Shown: positions 10,860 to 23,604, counted from the stretch's first letter. The stretch: DNA of 64,000 nt from Cheiracanthium punctorium (GCA_038373885.1 JAWZYV010006116.1:878001-942000); one strand, 5' to 3'. Numbers and translations: made by a program. Notes: a model not told the origin generated them from the letters alone.

Positions 10860-12850
10860 CTGCAAGTTCGATACTTTTAATAATGAGTCAACCTGAGACC
10901 AAAAACATTTGTTTCAATGCATATAACACGAATAACTGAAATTAAATTTGTCGCTTTGCTTATAGTATTTTTGTTTAAATGTAACTCATGAAAACCAGTT
11001 TATATAAAGACATAACAGTCTTCTAAAAAAAAAAGAAAAGCATAATGTACGTTTGATTAAGAAAATGCGACTATACAGAACCTATTTAATGCCTTTTTAG
11101 CCCCTAGCATTTTTTAATGCAGATATCATAAAAATCCAATGTTCAAAATCAGTAACCAAAAGATCAACAATGTCCAATATCTGTAATCTACAGATCAAAG
11201 ACGTCCGAAATGAGTAACCTACTGAGCAAAGATATAAAATATTTGAAACCCACATATCTGATAATTAAATTTTTTAATTAGTAATTTTACAGAACACTTG
11301 CAGTCTTTTTATGTTTGTATACTCTGTTCTAGGCTTATATACATTAATGTGTAAAAAAATGAGTAAAATTCCAAAATTTGAAAAATGGATTATAGTGACC
11401 ATTTGGTGACCCACGTTTTTAGAATCTCCCGGTACAATGATATATTTTTTTCTTCTTCTGTGATCTGGCTGTAAAATAATGTTGCATAATGTGTTGTCAG
11501 ATAGCATAGTATATGCATAATCTGAAACTCAGTCTCTAAAAAAGGACATATTATATACGTCAACATAAAAATTACTAAAATCTTAATGCATAAAACTAAG
11601 TAATTGTGTAATCATATGTAATCTTTGCAAGCTCTTATAATAATAATGTTCATTGCAATAAATAATCCAAAGCTTTCTAATATTTTGTTTTAAACGTTTA
11701 AAGAATGTATACACAGTATTTTACTTAAGTTTTACAATCTCATCTTCTATTCCTACTGAATATTTATTCATAAGAGGAGATTTGATCATGTCATTTTAAA
11801 GAGGTTAATTCTTTTTGCAACCTGTTATAAAAGCGGTGTCATACAAAATATTTAAAATAGTTTCTTGTTTAATACCAAATATTGTTAAAGCCATAAATTT
11901 TTACTGAAGGCCAAACAAATATTCATATTTTAAAACACAAAGATGTTCACATAAATTATTAATTTACATTTAGCAATAGATTATCGATAAATAGAATGTT
12001 TGAAGTAAATCGCATGAAACTGTTATGATATCTAAAAGTTATCTAAACTTTTCCTTTCGTATTTATAGGAAACTTAAAGAAAGTGCATAGATTTTTTTAA
12101 AGCTATCAGAGCTTGCATGTTATTAGAAAAAGAACAGCGATTTTATAAAATATTTTTATGGTTTTCTCTGAATTATATATTCAGCTTTAAATTTGTATTG
12201 TTTTTCATATATATATTAATTCAAAATCTGTTAGATAACAGTTTAATTACTAGTTGATTGTAATGAAAATTCATTTCAATCTGAAAATATGATATTTTGA
12301 AAAGCAAGAACTTTACATCAACTTAAAGCGGGTATATTGTAAAGCTAAAAACGTCATTTCAGATTCCAATTAAATATATAAAATTTCAAATCTCATTAAA
12401 ATTTGTGTTAGTTTTTATGGGTAATAGTTTTATTTACTCTTGTCCACGTTTTATTTATTTATTTTTTAATAAAAAGCTGATTTCGTACAAGAACTGATTA
12501 TCTCTAGTAATGAGTTCTAATACGAAATGATCTCAAAACAAATTTCTCATCCAATTACTATACATTACATGATTGAATTTTTTTCATTTAGACTTGCATC
12601 AGTCGTGGGAATTAATACGATATAAGATGTTAAATTTTAGCATTATCGGAAATTAAAATTTATTCTGTATCGTAATTTAGACTTTTTAAAGATTTTTTAA
12701 TATCACATCTCTACCATAGAAACAAAATAAAATATAGTAACGTTGGTGTTTATGTCTTTAAAATTAAGTTCAAACATTTGCCTATTGCACAATATAAAGC
12801 TGTTGTTTTAGGGAAAGGGGAATATTTTTGATCTTCATTTATACGTATGT
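10860..12850. other. No gene recognised
   Basis: AT-rich DNA with short chance open frames. Near 11130-11250 a few 'cagatcaaagacgtcc'-like words recur, but no clear repeat unit emerges. Confidence 0.5.
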
Positions 12851-12860
12851 CTGACTACGC

Positions 12861-14401
12861 TGAAAAAAAAAAAAAAAATTGTTGAATCAACAAACATTTT
12901 GTTAAATCAACTAAATTATCCGGTTAAAATAGCGCCAACGAAATTTTTGTTAAATTAACAAAACAAGTTTGTTAAAAATAATTTGGTTATTTCAGCAGAA
13001 TATTTTGTCAATTTAACCAAGTAATTTTGTTAATAGAAGCGAATATTTTGTTAATTTAACCAAACTATTTGTTTAAATGATTTATCTGGTTAAAATCAAA
13101 CGAATTATTTCTTAGAATTAAGGAATTGTTTTTGTTTGCTGTCATGTTCATGGCTCGTTTTTTGCTGATAATACTATGATATTTTTTAACCCATGCAATC
13201 GCTATTTAAAAGTTTCAAACGTAAGACTAATTTATTTATTAATCAAAATTAGTATTTTTTATTTTAGTGTTTTTATACATCTAGAATTTTAATTAAGAAA
13301 CTCAAGCCACTTTTTTGTTTTTGGTGTTCATTAGACAGTCAGAACCGCTCTTCGGTTCATGTTAAAAATAAACATGCACTTTTAATGCTAAATAATATCC
13401 CATATTGCAGCTTAATTAAACAAAAAATCTTAAAGCTTCCATCTTAGTGTAATTTTTTTAATGGAGCTGTCTCGTTTTTACTGCATGAATGGCCATACAT
13501 TAAATGCATAAATTTGGCCACCGGTTTATTTATTTAGACTTAATCCTACAAGTAAACGCTGATTATATCGCAATGGATAGTGAAAACAAAATATTTTTGT
13601 CTCCATCTCTATATCTCCTTGCCCTCCCCCTTCCATCTTCTATGTTCAATCTCGGACGGGGTGTCTATACAATCCCAGCGCGGAAGATAATTTACTCTCT
13701 GACCTTTTATGTCATTTGAACATTCCAAATCCTAAACAGATTTTATACGTCCAGTAAAAATACAAAGACATTTTATCAGGACATGCAGGACTTAGGTCAT
13801 TGTAGTTTTAAAAAATTTGCCTAACCGTCAAAGCGGGAGTTGCTTTAAACTATATAAAAACACTAAAATAAAAATGTTGATTTTAATGAATAGATAAATT
13901 AATTAGATAAATTAATAAGATAAATAAACAATTAAAAATCCAATTGAAAAGTTTTATGTTTGATATCAACAATACTTAAGTGTATTAGCAGATGATTGTG
14001 TGTGTTTATACTCTTTCTTCGTCTAATGAACAAGATTCGAAAAATCCGGTCGCGACTAGCTTTATCCTTTCATTAATTTAATTCAACATAGCTCTCACTC
14101 CTAAAAATTTTTGCTAGCTCCTAAGATTTTACAACTTTTGTCGATCCCATCTAATGAAAACGGACGCTCTCACTTCTCTCCCTGGCTTCTGCTGTCCTGC
14201 GCACGCATTGACTGTTCAACGATTTCAAATGCCATTGGTTCTGAGTTTCATTCGAGGTTTCAGCAGAAAGGTTTCGTCATTCTAAAAGACATTTTGTTAA
14301 ATGAATTTGGTCGAATCAAACAAATTGTTGTTGAAAAAAAATCAAATTACTAACTTGTTTAACCAGAGAAGTTTTGTTAAATTCAACAAAACATTTTTTA
14401 A
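12861..14401. mobile_element. Putative DNA transposon, ~1.5 kb, repeat-rich inverted ends
   Basis: The left end (A-run, then ttgttgaatcaacaaa, ttttgttaaatcaac, ccggttaaaat) matches in inverted order the right end (ttttgttgaatttaacaaaa, ctggttaaacaag in reverse complement). Further copies of the palindromic word ttgttaatttaaccaa fill about 12880-13110 and 14285-14395. The interior 13130-14270 has no recognisable transposase; two short plus-strand frames (13504-13719 and 14111-14353) match nothing I know. The superfamily is unassigned. Confidence 0.5.
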
Positions 14402-14868
14402 GGTATAATTTGAGTCACATCACACAGTTAATAAGTAATTTAAAAGAATTATCATAAAAGTTTTATAGTATCACCATCGGTATTCTTTTTTACGTTAATT
14501 TTTATTTTACGTTTATAGCTTGTTTCACAAAATAAATAAATAAGATAAAACCTATTAAGATATTTCTAAAATAAAATGCATTTTGTCCATGCTACTGATC
14601 CAAGAATTAACGATAGTTTAAATATAATTACCTACATTTACTTTGATAATCCATTAAATGATCATTGGAAAAGTGTAAACATGTGAAGGTTTTTAATGCG
14701 GAATTCATAAGGGTTTTATATTTTTTGGTAACTCGTTAATTAAATATTAAGAGAAAAACATATCAGTGAATCTAAATAAAGATGCAAAACATTCAAACTA
14801 TTAAAATTTAAAAATAAATTTATCAGAAACATGTAATTCTGTAATTTCATAACAAACTTTTTTCAGTA

Positions 14869-15081
14869 CACCCTCCAAAAAAAGTATTCGAGCAAGAGAG
14901 AAATTTCCTACGTTGATTTCGTATATTAAAAATTATTTATCATAAAATATGAATTAGGCTATGTATAAATATGACTTTCCATTTTTCTATCAAGTTGTGC
15001 GTTTTTCAAAAACTCAATTATTTATTCGCAAATCTAAAATAGGAAATTTCTCTCTTGCTCGAATACTTTTTTTGGAGGGTG
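14869..15081. mobile_element. 213-bp MITE, copy 1 (perfect 42-bp inverted ends)
   Basis: The ends begin caccctccaaaaaaagtatt and are perfect inverted repeats for 42 bp. TA lies on both sides (14867-14868 and 15082-15083), pointing to the Tc1/mariner superfamily. The ~130 bp core is AT-rich. Related copies occur at 23394-23604, 24981-25090 (partial) and 26722-26936. Its right end lies 56 bp before a receptor exon. Confidence 0.85.
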
Positions 15082-15137
15082 TACATGAAATTTGAACATG
15101 AAGCAGCATCTAAAGTAACCATATTATAACTACATAG

Positions 15138-15671
15138 GTGTCATAATTTTTGGATCCGATCAAGAGGTGGCTGGTGTTATGAGAGCCGTACGTCGCAACA
15201 ACGCTAGTGGACACTTTTCTTGGATTGGTAGTGATGGCTGGAGTGCTAGAGCACTGGTTTTCGAAGGGAATGAAGATCAAGTGGAAGGAACGTTATCAGT
15301 ACAGCCACGGGCTCATCCTGTGGCAGGATTTGACGAATACTTTTTAGGATTGACAGTCGAAAATAACCCAAGAAATCCTTGGTTTACAGAATTCTGGGAG
15401 CATTTCTTCGATTGCAAGTGGCCGAACAGTACAATTACGCCTTATAACCAAAAACCGAATTTATGCACAGGCAATGAAACTATGTCAAGTGAAACAGGAT
15501 ATGAAGCAGAAAGGCAACTGCAGTTTGTCAGTGATGCAGTGCTTGCGTTTGCGTATGCCTTAAAGACTATGCATAGAGACCTGTGTGGAGGTATTCCTGG
15601 TTTGTGCTCAAGAATGCAACCCATAGACGGATTTACTTTACTTGGCTATTTAAAAAATGTTTCTTTTAGAG
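15138..15671 (+). CDS. mGluR: mGluR-type receptor, exon: second lobe of ligand-binding domain
   Basis: This 534-nt internal exon encodes about 177 residues of a metabotropic glutamate receptor (class C GPCR), part of the extracellular Venus-flytrap ligand-binding domain. Recognisable pieces in order are IIFGSDQEV, WIGSDGWS (the Asp of SDGW binds the ligand amino group in mammalian receptors), RNPWFTEFWE, CTGNE, LQFVSDAVLAFAYAL, MHRDLCGG and LCSRMQPIDG. The 5' border is a 'catag' acceptor ending at 15137. The 3' border is a gtatgt donor at 15672. Both introns are phase 1. The lysine that contacts the glutamate gamma-carboxylate in mGluR1 (Lys409) aligns with Gln. The first lobe and signal peptide are not visible in this window. 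The overall look is closest to the arthropod mGluRA/mXR type; subtype is not settled. Confidence 0.95.
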
Positions 15672-16516
15672 GTATGTTTTTATTTTTCCTTTAATAATTT
15701 ACTCTACTTAATCATAAGATATATTTAAATATGATAGGTTGATAATTATACTTAATATCCTTTGCTATTGTTTTTCTAAATCTCAGTGTTTATATACAGT
15801 GTTTAAACTAAACGTTCAGTTTCTTAAATTTCTTTCTCAAAATTGACAACTGTTTGATTTCTCCCACCTCCAAAATTTATTATTAGAATATCTTCTGAAA
15901 CTGGAGCGGCTTAAATTCGAATAACGTCGACTTGTGTAGGTATTTATAGGTTATGTCTCTACATTTAAATATAGTAAGAAAATAATTACGTAATTTCTAT
16001 GCTTTATGACATATGAATATACAGTTTCCTTATTTTTTCATTGACTCTAACTAGAACATTACCAACAAAAAGGAAAGTATTTTAACATTTTAATATAATA
16101 CTTTGCATATCATTGTCAAGACTGGGAAATATGATTATTATTATACGAGATAACTAAAGTTCTGAAAGTATGGAAAAAAAAATAAATAAAATACTGTCAC
16201 TTACCCTAACGATTAAAAACAAAATATTGGTAAAGATATAATGACTAACCAACTTTCTTATTTATGTAAAATCAATGCCATTCAAAAAATATATAATCCC
16301 CTTTTATGACCACATTATAACTATTATAGTATTTCACAGAGAAGAAGCAACCATTAGTAAGTAAAATACTAGCGAAAATCATTTTTTGAATTTTGCTTGT
16401 GGGAAGCACGCTCATTGAGATGGTTATTTTACAGTGAATATATTAAGGAGAAGCAAGTTTTCTCTGATTTCCCATCCAACACTGAATTAATATTTTTATC
16501 CCAGAGTATATAAACA

Positions 16517-16609
16517 GTGTTGTGGGATTAAGGCCAATTATCTGCAAGTGGGATCTAGGCCTATGGGTGGGGTGCCCTCCGTGGGGGTCTTTTTTAGGAG
16601 TCCTAACCA
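16517..16609 (-). mobile_element. SINE 3' fragment
   Basis: On the minus strand it matches only the tail of the copy at 10605-10842 (ggttaggactcctaaaaaag, 'ggagggcaccccacccat', 'ggcctagatcccac'). The tRNA-like head is missing. Confidence 0.6.
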
Positions 16610-17575
16610 TCAACTCTGATATAGAAGGCCTCCACACTGATTCAAAATGGCCGACTCCGAAGTCCAGTGCTCTGCGTCCATTTCAATGAGTTTTGACCGA
16701 AACAGTGCCCAACCTCTTCTTTTTGAACAGTAAATAAAATATTCATTCAGAACTGCCTTCAGAGACTGCCTTTATAAAAGTAAAAAATTCTTCACAAGAA
16801 TTTACCTCTTTAATTAGAAAAAAACTATTTTATAAATTTATTACATCAAATTCAAAGTCTTTTCAAGAGGATTTATTGAACTAAATAGTAACTTTCTTAT
16901 GTAGCAGGGGAAAATATCAGATTTACATTAAATTGAATTATTACCTGAGAAAATTCTCTAAAGCATATAAAGTTTGTGGTTTAAATTACTAAAAGTATTT
17001 CGATTTTATAGAATATATTCAGTCCATAAAAGTCGATATTTATCTATCAAAATTTCAGCTCTTTTGTAAGAGGAAAAGATATTTTCATTTTGAATAGACA
17101 TTTTTAATTGCATCAAGAGTAAATTTTCTGAAATATTACCAAAAATGTCTTTAACTTAAACAACATTTATTTTAAATTAATTTGAAATTGTATAAACTTT
17201 CATAATAGATTTAAACTGCCGCATATGAATTTTGCTTTGTATAGTTAGTGTTTACCTCTAATAAAATTAATCTTCATGCGAATATACAATAAAAATATTT
17301 GTTGAATGCAATAAAAATCCTAAGAATATTGCAAACAACACACAATGTCTAAATGGGTTATGTTAAATTTTAAATACAAATTTCTATTATATTTCGGTTG
17401 AGGAATTTTAGAGATGTACTTATTATCCAGATGATATTTTTATGCATTATAGAAAAAAGTACTTACTTTCATTATAAGCGTTTTTTTGTTTTTGTTTTTT
17501 TTTCTTTAAGAAAAAATTAAGTAGTAATTAGGATTTTCACTAATGACACAAAAGCAAATACTTGTAAAAGAAAAC

Positions 17576-18095
17576 TTTTATTCATAAAAGAATATATTTA
17601 AAATGTTACTAGTATTACATTGATAGTATAAATATCACATGATAAATCAGACTATTTTAATGGGATTAGACAAAAAAGTACAGAAATGAAGTTATGAAAT
17701 AAAAAAATACAGAATTATACAATTAATAAAAAAGACTAAATAACAGTTAATATTACTTTTTATATGTTGCAAGTTTCCTTTTCTTGTTTCAGACTTTTTT
17801 TTTTTACATTTGTTCTTGAATGTAAGCAATCAACGACAGTTTAACTTTTAAAATTTTTATTCATGCAAAAAATGCATTTAAAATGTTATTAACATTACTT
17901 TGATAATATAAATATCACATTATAAATCAGATAACTTTTGAATGGGATAATACAAAAAAAGTATAGAAATGAAGTTATGAAAGAAAACTAATTACATATT
18001 TATACAATAAATAAAAACGACTGTATAACAGTTAATAATAATTTTTAAAGGTTACCAGTTTTCTTTTCTTGCTGTCAGACATTTTTACATCATTT
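17576..18095. repeat. Two tandem copies of a ~280 bp unit next to the P-element relic
   Basis: 17576-17812 and 17855-18095 share 'cttttattcat', 'atttaaaatgtta', 'tataaatatcacat', 'gaaatgaagttatgaaa', 'taacagttaata' and 'ttccttttcttg'. The spacer at about 17806-17832 is an inverted copy of ~27 bp of P-transposase coding sequence found at about 18254-18280. Possibly this is the 3' terminal region of the P-like element, duplicated and rearranged. Confidence 0.6.
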
Positions 18096-18103
18096 TTTTT
18101 TCT

Positions 18104-21100
18104 TTACAATAGTTCTTTTAAAAATGTATTTGTAGCAGCCATAATAATATATCTTGTAATAGTAAAAGGATAATGACCACAGGGACAATTCATATTTAAG
18201 AAAATTTCTTTTTCACATATGACTGATAAAGATAAATTAACAACTAACTGATATTGATTGCTTACATTCAAGAACAAATGTTCAAAGTCATTAGAGATCA
18301 ATTTTTCAACAATTATAAACACATGAATTACAATATGGATAACTTTTGGATGAGGATACATTAGACTACCTCTATCCATTATTTTATGAATAAAATTTCA
18401 TTTGAACAAGATTCATTTTCATCAAGACTTAAATTTAATTTACATGAGTTACAGTTGTTAAGTTTTTTTATTGTTGCAAATGCACAGTATCCCACCACAT
18501 ATGATACCAAAGGAATAACATTAGATACATTAGAAATATCATCATCCGAAACAGTAACATTTTGAGAAAAGGTAGGAAGATCAGCTACCTAGCAGGTCTC
18601 TAATTCTCCTGTTTCACTATTTTCTATATCAACAGATATTTCACCATAACTACAAGATTTGATTTTTAAAGGTCCAATATTTTGAAGGCGTAGTTTAGTT
18701 TCAGTTTCAAACACTTGTCGCAAAGAAACCAAATACTGAGAACCTGCAAGTTTTCTGAACTTTCCAAACCTCTGCTCTAATGCATCGGTTTGAATTTTAC
18801 CAGAAAGAATATATGCGAAACCCAAATCATTTATAAAATATGACAAAAGTTTTAATACACCTTCAGTGGTATGTTGTAAGGCAGTATGTGTTTCTCTGGT
18901 TAAAGTATCACTTGTGTAATTACATTTTTTCCAAATATCCAACCAAGTTAAAAACTTATTTAAAAATACATTTTTTTCATCTGTTTCAGATAAAGTAAGT
19001 GGCTCTTGAAAAACATTATTTTTACTTTGTCCTTTAAATAAACTTTTAACATTCATAATTGACCTCTATGTATACATTAAACGAACATAATCTGCAGTAT
19101 CCTGACAATGATGCAAGTCATTATTTTCGCAAAATTTTCGCAGGCCCTCAATCACATGATCGTTAAAAATTTGCAAAACATACTTTACATTTTGCCTCTC
19201 AAAGTTCCTTGGTACTAATGCTTTCGATTTCACTCCATAACCAAAATTTTAGAATGTTTCCTGCTTCAATGGAATGGAGCTTTTTTATTGTTTCAAAAGA
19301 AGCACTTTTTGTAATTTCATGATTTTCAAAATAACGATAAAACATGCATTGTACCATATTTCTTTGATTTATCCAATTATTTCTCAAATTTTTTAAGATG
19401 TGCACAGGATCATAAATAAAAAATAAATTCCTATTTAAATCTGTTGGATGCTTGTACTCAATACTTTGCTTTGCGGGATGATTAAAAAAGACATTCCTTT
19501 GCCATTAATCGCATTATTGTCCGAACTAACGCATATAACTGTAAATCCAATTTTTTCCAAAGCTACTACAACTTTTTTTATTACATTAAACAAACCCTCT
19601 GCATTTATTTTTGAACTGGTAATATATGTGCAACATCTTTATATGTTGATTAAAAAAAACTCTGTATCATGAAAACATAAGCGCTTGTTGCACATTTTTC
19701 AGTATCATACGGATGACCAACAATATTTCTGCCTTTAAAATCCATGAAAGGTTTCATATGGATCTCATCCATCAATAAACAAACTGTACGGTCTACAGAT
19801 TGCAATCTCTGAGAGCGTTGTTTAATGTAAGAAAAAAATTATCCTCAAACTGTTCAGTGATGGGATTAAATTAAAAGAGGAACATATTCTCTAGATTGTG
19901 TATGGATGAGGTAGAATAATATGATTAGAGTTTCTTAAAAATTTATAAGCATGGGGAAAAATTGAAAATAATAAACTACAAAAAATAAAAAATTCAGAAT
20001 TATATTTAAAATTGCGTTTTCCACCAATAATTAAAGACATTTTTTTTAGTAAAAAACCTAAATTTTCCCTGAAGGATTGTAATAATGTTTTTTACAAAGT
20101 TACTGAATCATTAATTATATTAAAAATTGATTTACATGAGCTGGTTTGAATATTCTGATTTAATAGGTCAACCTTTTTCATTATATTAGTAATATCATTA
20201 ACATTTCGTAATAAAAAAGGAAAAACAAATTGTTTAGCCTTTGATAATTGTACATTTTTGTAATATGCCTTAACATTCATGGGTGAGTTAATAATTATAG
20301 ATTTCTGTATGACTGGTTCTGGAAGGAAATCTATCAATGAAAACATCACATTTTCACTTCCTGATGTTACTGTCCATCCTTTTGGTATGGAAATAAAATT
20401 AATTTTATTTTTCAAATCCTTGAAACTTTTATACTCATGTTCATCATCATATGAAGATTTAGTTTTAATGCTGTCTTGTTTTGCCTTTTCTAAATTTTGC
20501 ATTTCCCGCCTTCTTCGTTTGTCATCTATTGCTTTACGTGTAGGAGCTGATTTTAATAAGTACTGTGGGCACCCTGGTTAAAGACTTGGAATGGCACCTT
20601 TTCTTAATCTTGGTGCAGGTAATGAAACTGCAGCAGAACTACCAGTTGCTTCATCAAAATAGATAGTTTCTTTGATGATATCATTAGATGCAAAATGGAG
20701 TTCACAAATCTAAAATGTGGAGGGGTAATCAATTATAATGAAGGATAAAAGTTAAACTGCTTATACAGTATTTTGGTTAGTTGGGACACTCTATAATCGG
20801 GGCAACAAATGCAATTTCCTTCTTTATTTCTCATAAGAGAGGCAGTAGCTTTAACAGGTCAATTTTCGTTATTCCGATGTATCCCTGCTAACCGGAGTGT
20901 ATTGTATTTAATAATTTACGTAAATGGCAACTTAATGCAAAATTTGAGCTCGGTGTTGTATTTGGGAATAAAAAAAAACTCTTTTCAAGATTTGTTTTCA
21001 AACTAATAAAAATACATGTAAAATTATTACAGTACATACAGAAATTGTAAGTGATATCGTCACATAATCGATCTAAAATTGATCCAGAACAAATACATTT

Positions 21101-22281
21101 ATTCTTCCGAATATTTCAAAATTAATTCTCATTAAACTCTGAAATGAATTATTTTTCTTTCAAAGTTATTTCGGTTTAAATGTAGCCCACTTTGGCAAGA
21201 TTCCTAATAGATGCTGAATTGGCGAGTTTTTGCAGCGCACTTATTTATGTTTACCCTAAGAATCGCTAGCAGACGATCTCAAGACCGTATGCAGTAAATT
21301 CCACTTTCCAATTTGTCAAAACAAAGTTTGCGCGATTCGTGGCTTGTAATACAATTTTAAACCACCTTTATTTTATTTTTAGCAATAACGAACTACAAAA
21401 TAATAATTGCTTGATTTACAACGCCATTTACAACCCTTCTTTGACACATTTCAAAATACGGCATTGAATGCTTTAATTTCAAACCTTATCAAATACATGA
21501 ATTCAAAGTCATCCGTAACGTGAATTCATCCGCAACTACAAGAATACTATTTCCCCGCACAACTGCCTTCGCAAATCGCATCCTTCAACGGCTTTGACTT
21601 CTCCCGCCATTAGCGATGAGGGTTGCAAGAAATAATGCGTTATCGCCTTAATTTGGCATGTGCACGTCTGCATTCCACTAACGTTCTCAGTTAAAATAAA
21701 AAATAAAGTTTAAATAATATTTCCAACGAAGTAACACTAACTTCTCAAAAGCAAAATACACAAATTCCCTGTGTTCTAATATTTAAATTCTATTTACATT
21801 TTTCTATATTTATTTCTTAAACATTACTAGCAAAACTATTACGAATATTTTAAGTATACACAAAACACATACATCAAGTGTTTCCAGCATATTCTAAAAA
21901 AGCACTTTTGTTTTCAGATGTCATTAAATAACTATACACCGGTGATCAAAAGTGTAAGAAATGTCCATTTTTAAACAAGGTTACATTAAAAATCGAAAAT
22001 CGAAGACAGTGAATTCATTGCGATTTCCAATTGAAAAACTTCGCGAAACATAATGAAATTTATTTATTCACTATCAAAGCACGTTACACAAAAGAACAAA
22101 TCTAAAATTTGAAAAGATAGGTACATACCCTTGAATTTTCAGAAACTTCAAATTTATCTTTCTTCAGAAAATTTATCCACTTCTTTTTTATCTCCGGGTC
22201 AGCTGGAAACATAAATACTGATACGCGTGGGCCATTTCTAGAGCTCCCACGACATGCAACTGCGGAACATCTATACGGCAT
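18104..22281 (-). pseudogene. P-element-like transposase relic with THAP domain
   Basis: Exon 1 (22281-22129) starts MPYRCSAVACRG and ends at a gtatgt donor. Exon 2 starts at 20709 after 'ttttag' with ICELHF. Together they make a THAP C2CH finger (C-x4-C-x42-C-x2-H), then a GAIPSL box. The transposase body follows in broken frames: FPHAYKFLRN (about 19950), LLMDEIHMKPF (about 19770), VICVSSDNNAINGKG (about 19520), DPVHILKNLRNNW (about 19400), KIQTDALEQRFGKFR (about 18790), SYVVGYCAF (about 18490) and a C-terminal block ending NTFLKELL at 18104. Order and motifs match P transposase/THAP9. Lesions include TAA at 20578-20580, TAG near 19892, TAG at 18589-18591 and several frameshifts. Its intron (20710-22128) is 1.4 kb. 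Terminal inverted repeats were not found. It lies antisense in the receptor intron. Confidence 0.88.
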
Positions 22282-22484
22282 TATAGCTTGTCAGTAATTT
22301 TATTAACATAGAAAGGCAGTTTTTACAAAGAGTATGAGTGGGAATCGAGCCCACGTCCGTACGCTCAGCTCCGGCCAGTATGAATCCACCTTAAAGGGGC
22401 GTGGTGGTTACCGTGGTTTATACGGTATTTTGAGAGAAAACGAAATGCACGAGAAAAGTGGAGGGGAGGGTGCTTTTATGGCAT

Positions 22485-22522
22485 GATTGACACACTTTTG
22501 AGAAATCTAAAGTGTGTCAATC
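22485..22522. repeat. Perfect hairpin, 14-bp arms
   Basis: gattgacacacttt at 22485-22498 pairs with its complement at 22509-22522 across a 10-nt loop. The stretch 22285-22800 otherwise holds a T20 run and a tRNA-like word near 22335, not supported as a gene. Confidence 0.7.
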
Positions 22523-22807
22523 GAAGTTCATAAATGCGTGTTCATAATTAAAGGAAACAATTAATTATGAAACCGAAGTCTGAAAATCCACTATTGCTTT
22601 TTTTTTTTTTTTTTTTTCTGGCTCGATGTGATTAGAAAGTGAGCGGAAAGGTGTCTATTTAAAACAATCTTACTTTAAAAGAGCATGGAATTGTAATGTA
22701 AGCTGACTAAATAAAGTATTTGATAGTGATTTTTCTCAGAAATCTTTGCATTGAATCGATTAAAAAAAAAAAAAAAATTCAATTTTACGGTTTTCTAAGC
22801 ACCGCCA

Positions 22808-22965
22808 GCGGTTCGTGTCCCATCGCGCGGATGTCGACCTAACCGTTCGGAGTTTTCAATGGTTTTCTCCGAAACTAGCGTAAATATGGGTTAGAAACCC
22901 TACGGGTTAAGACCCCCACAGAGGGCATCCTCTTTGTGCTGCCCTTCTGACATGGATTTATAAGC
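22808..22965 (+). mobile_element. SINE copy, head-truncated
   Basis: It starts at the B-box region (ggttcgtgtcccatcgcgcg), then 'gttttctccgaaactagcg', 'taaatatgggtta' and 'gagggcatcc'. It is the only plus-strand copy of the family in the window. Confidence 0.65.
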
Positions 22966-23393
22966 GGCTTCGGGCCAAGCAGACAAATCCGAAATACATG
23001 TTACACAAACAAACAAAAGCACCGCCAGTAGATAGTGTTTAAGTAGCACTTGTATCCTTAACAACAATCCATTGTTAATGACCAGCGACCTTTTTTTAAG
23101 GGCATAGCAAAAATACATAACCATAAATTTATTTTTCTATTTTAATTTCGTGAATAATGCACTTGATTACCACAAAATACTCAGGAATAACAAGTTAAAA
23201 TGCGAATATTTCATCGTTTTATACATAATTGATAAAGAATATGTCCTTCACACCACACATATGTAGGGAAATATTTATCAAAACAGGCATCAACAGGAAT
23301 TGGAGAACGTGATGAGAATTGCTGGAAGCTAACGAATTAAAACGATAAGATGTGACTAAAAATACACGCAGTGGAATATGCTTTTACGTTGTA

Positions 23394-23604
23394 CGCCCCC
23401 TCAAAAAAGTATTAAAGAGCAAATCAAATCTCCTGTGTCAGTTTTCATACATTTCATACATTCTTTTTACTAAAATGTGGTTCATGTACTAGTACCTTTT
23501 GACAACAACTCATACCTCTTTAGAGGTGTAGGTTTTTGAGAAATGAATCAAATAAAATCAATATAGGAAATTTCGCTCACATTGGAATATTTTTTTAGAC
23601 GATG
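23394..23604. mobile_element. 213-bp MITE family, diverged copy
   Basis: It is flanked by TA (23392-23393 and 23605-23606). The left end is cgccccctcaaaaaagtatt; the right end carries 'aggaaatttcgctcac ... atatttttttagacgatg'. Its length (211 bp) agrees with the better copies. Confidence 0.65.

Noticed and set aside
15442..15624. Minus-strand frame inside the receptor exon
   Set aside because: Shadow of the receptor exon; translation has no recognisable features.
22330..22395. tRNA-like word with 'gggaatcgagccc' near the THAP exon
   Set aside because: On the minus strand a B-box-like gggctcgattccc exists, but I could not fold acceptor and anticodon arms.
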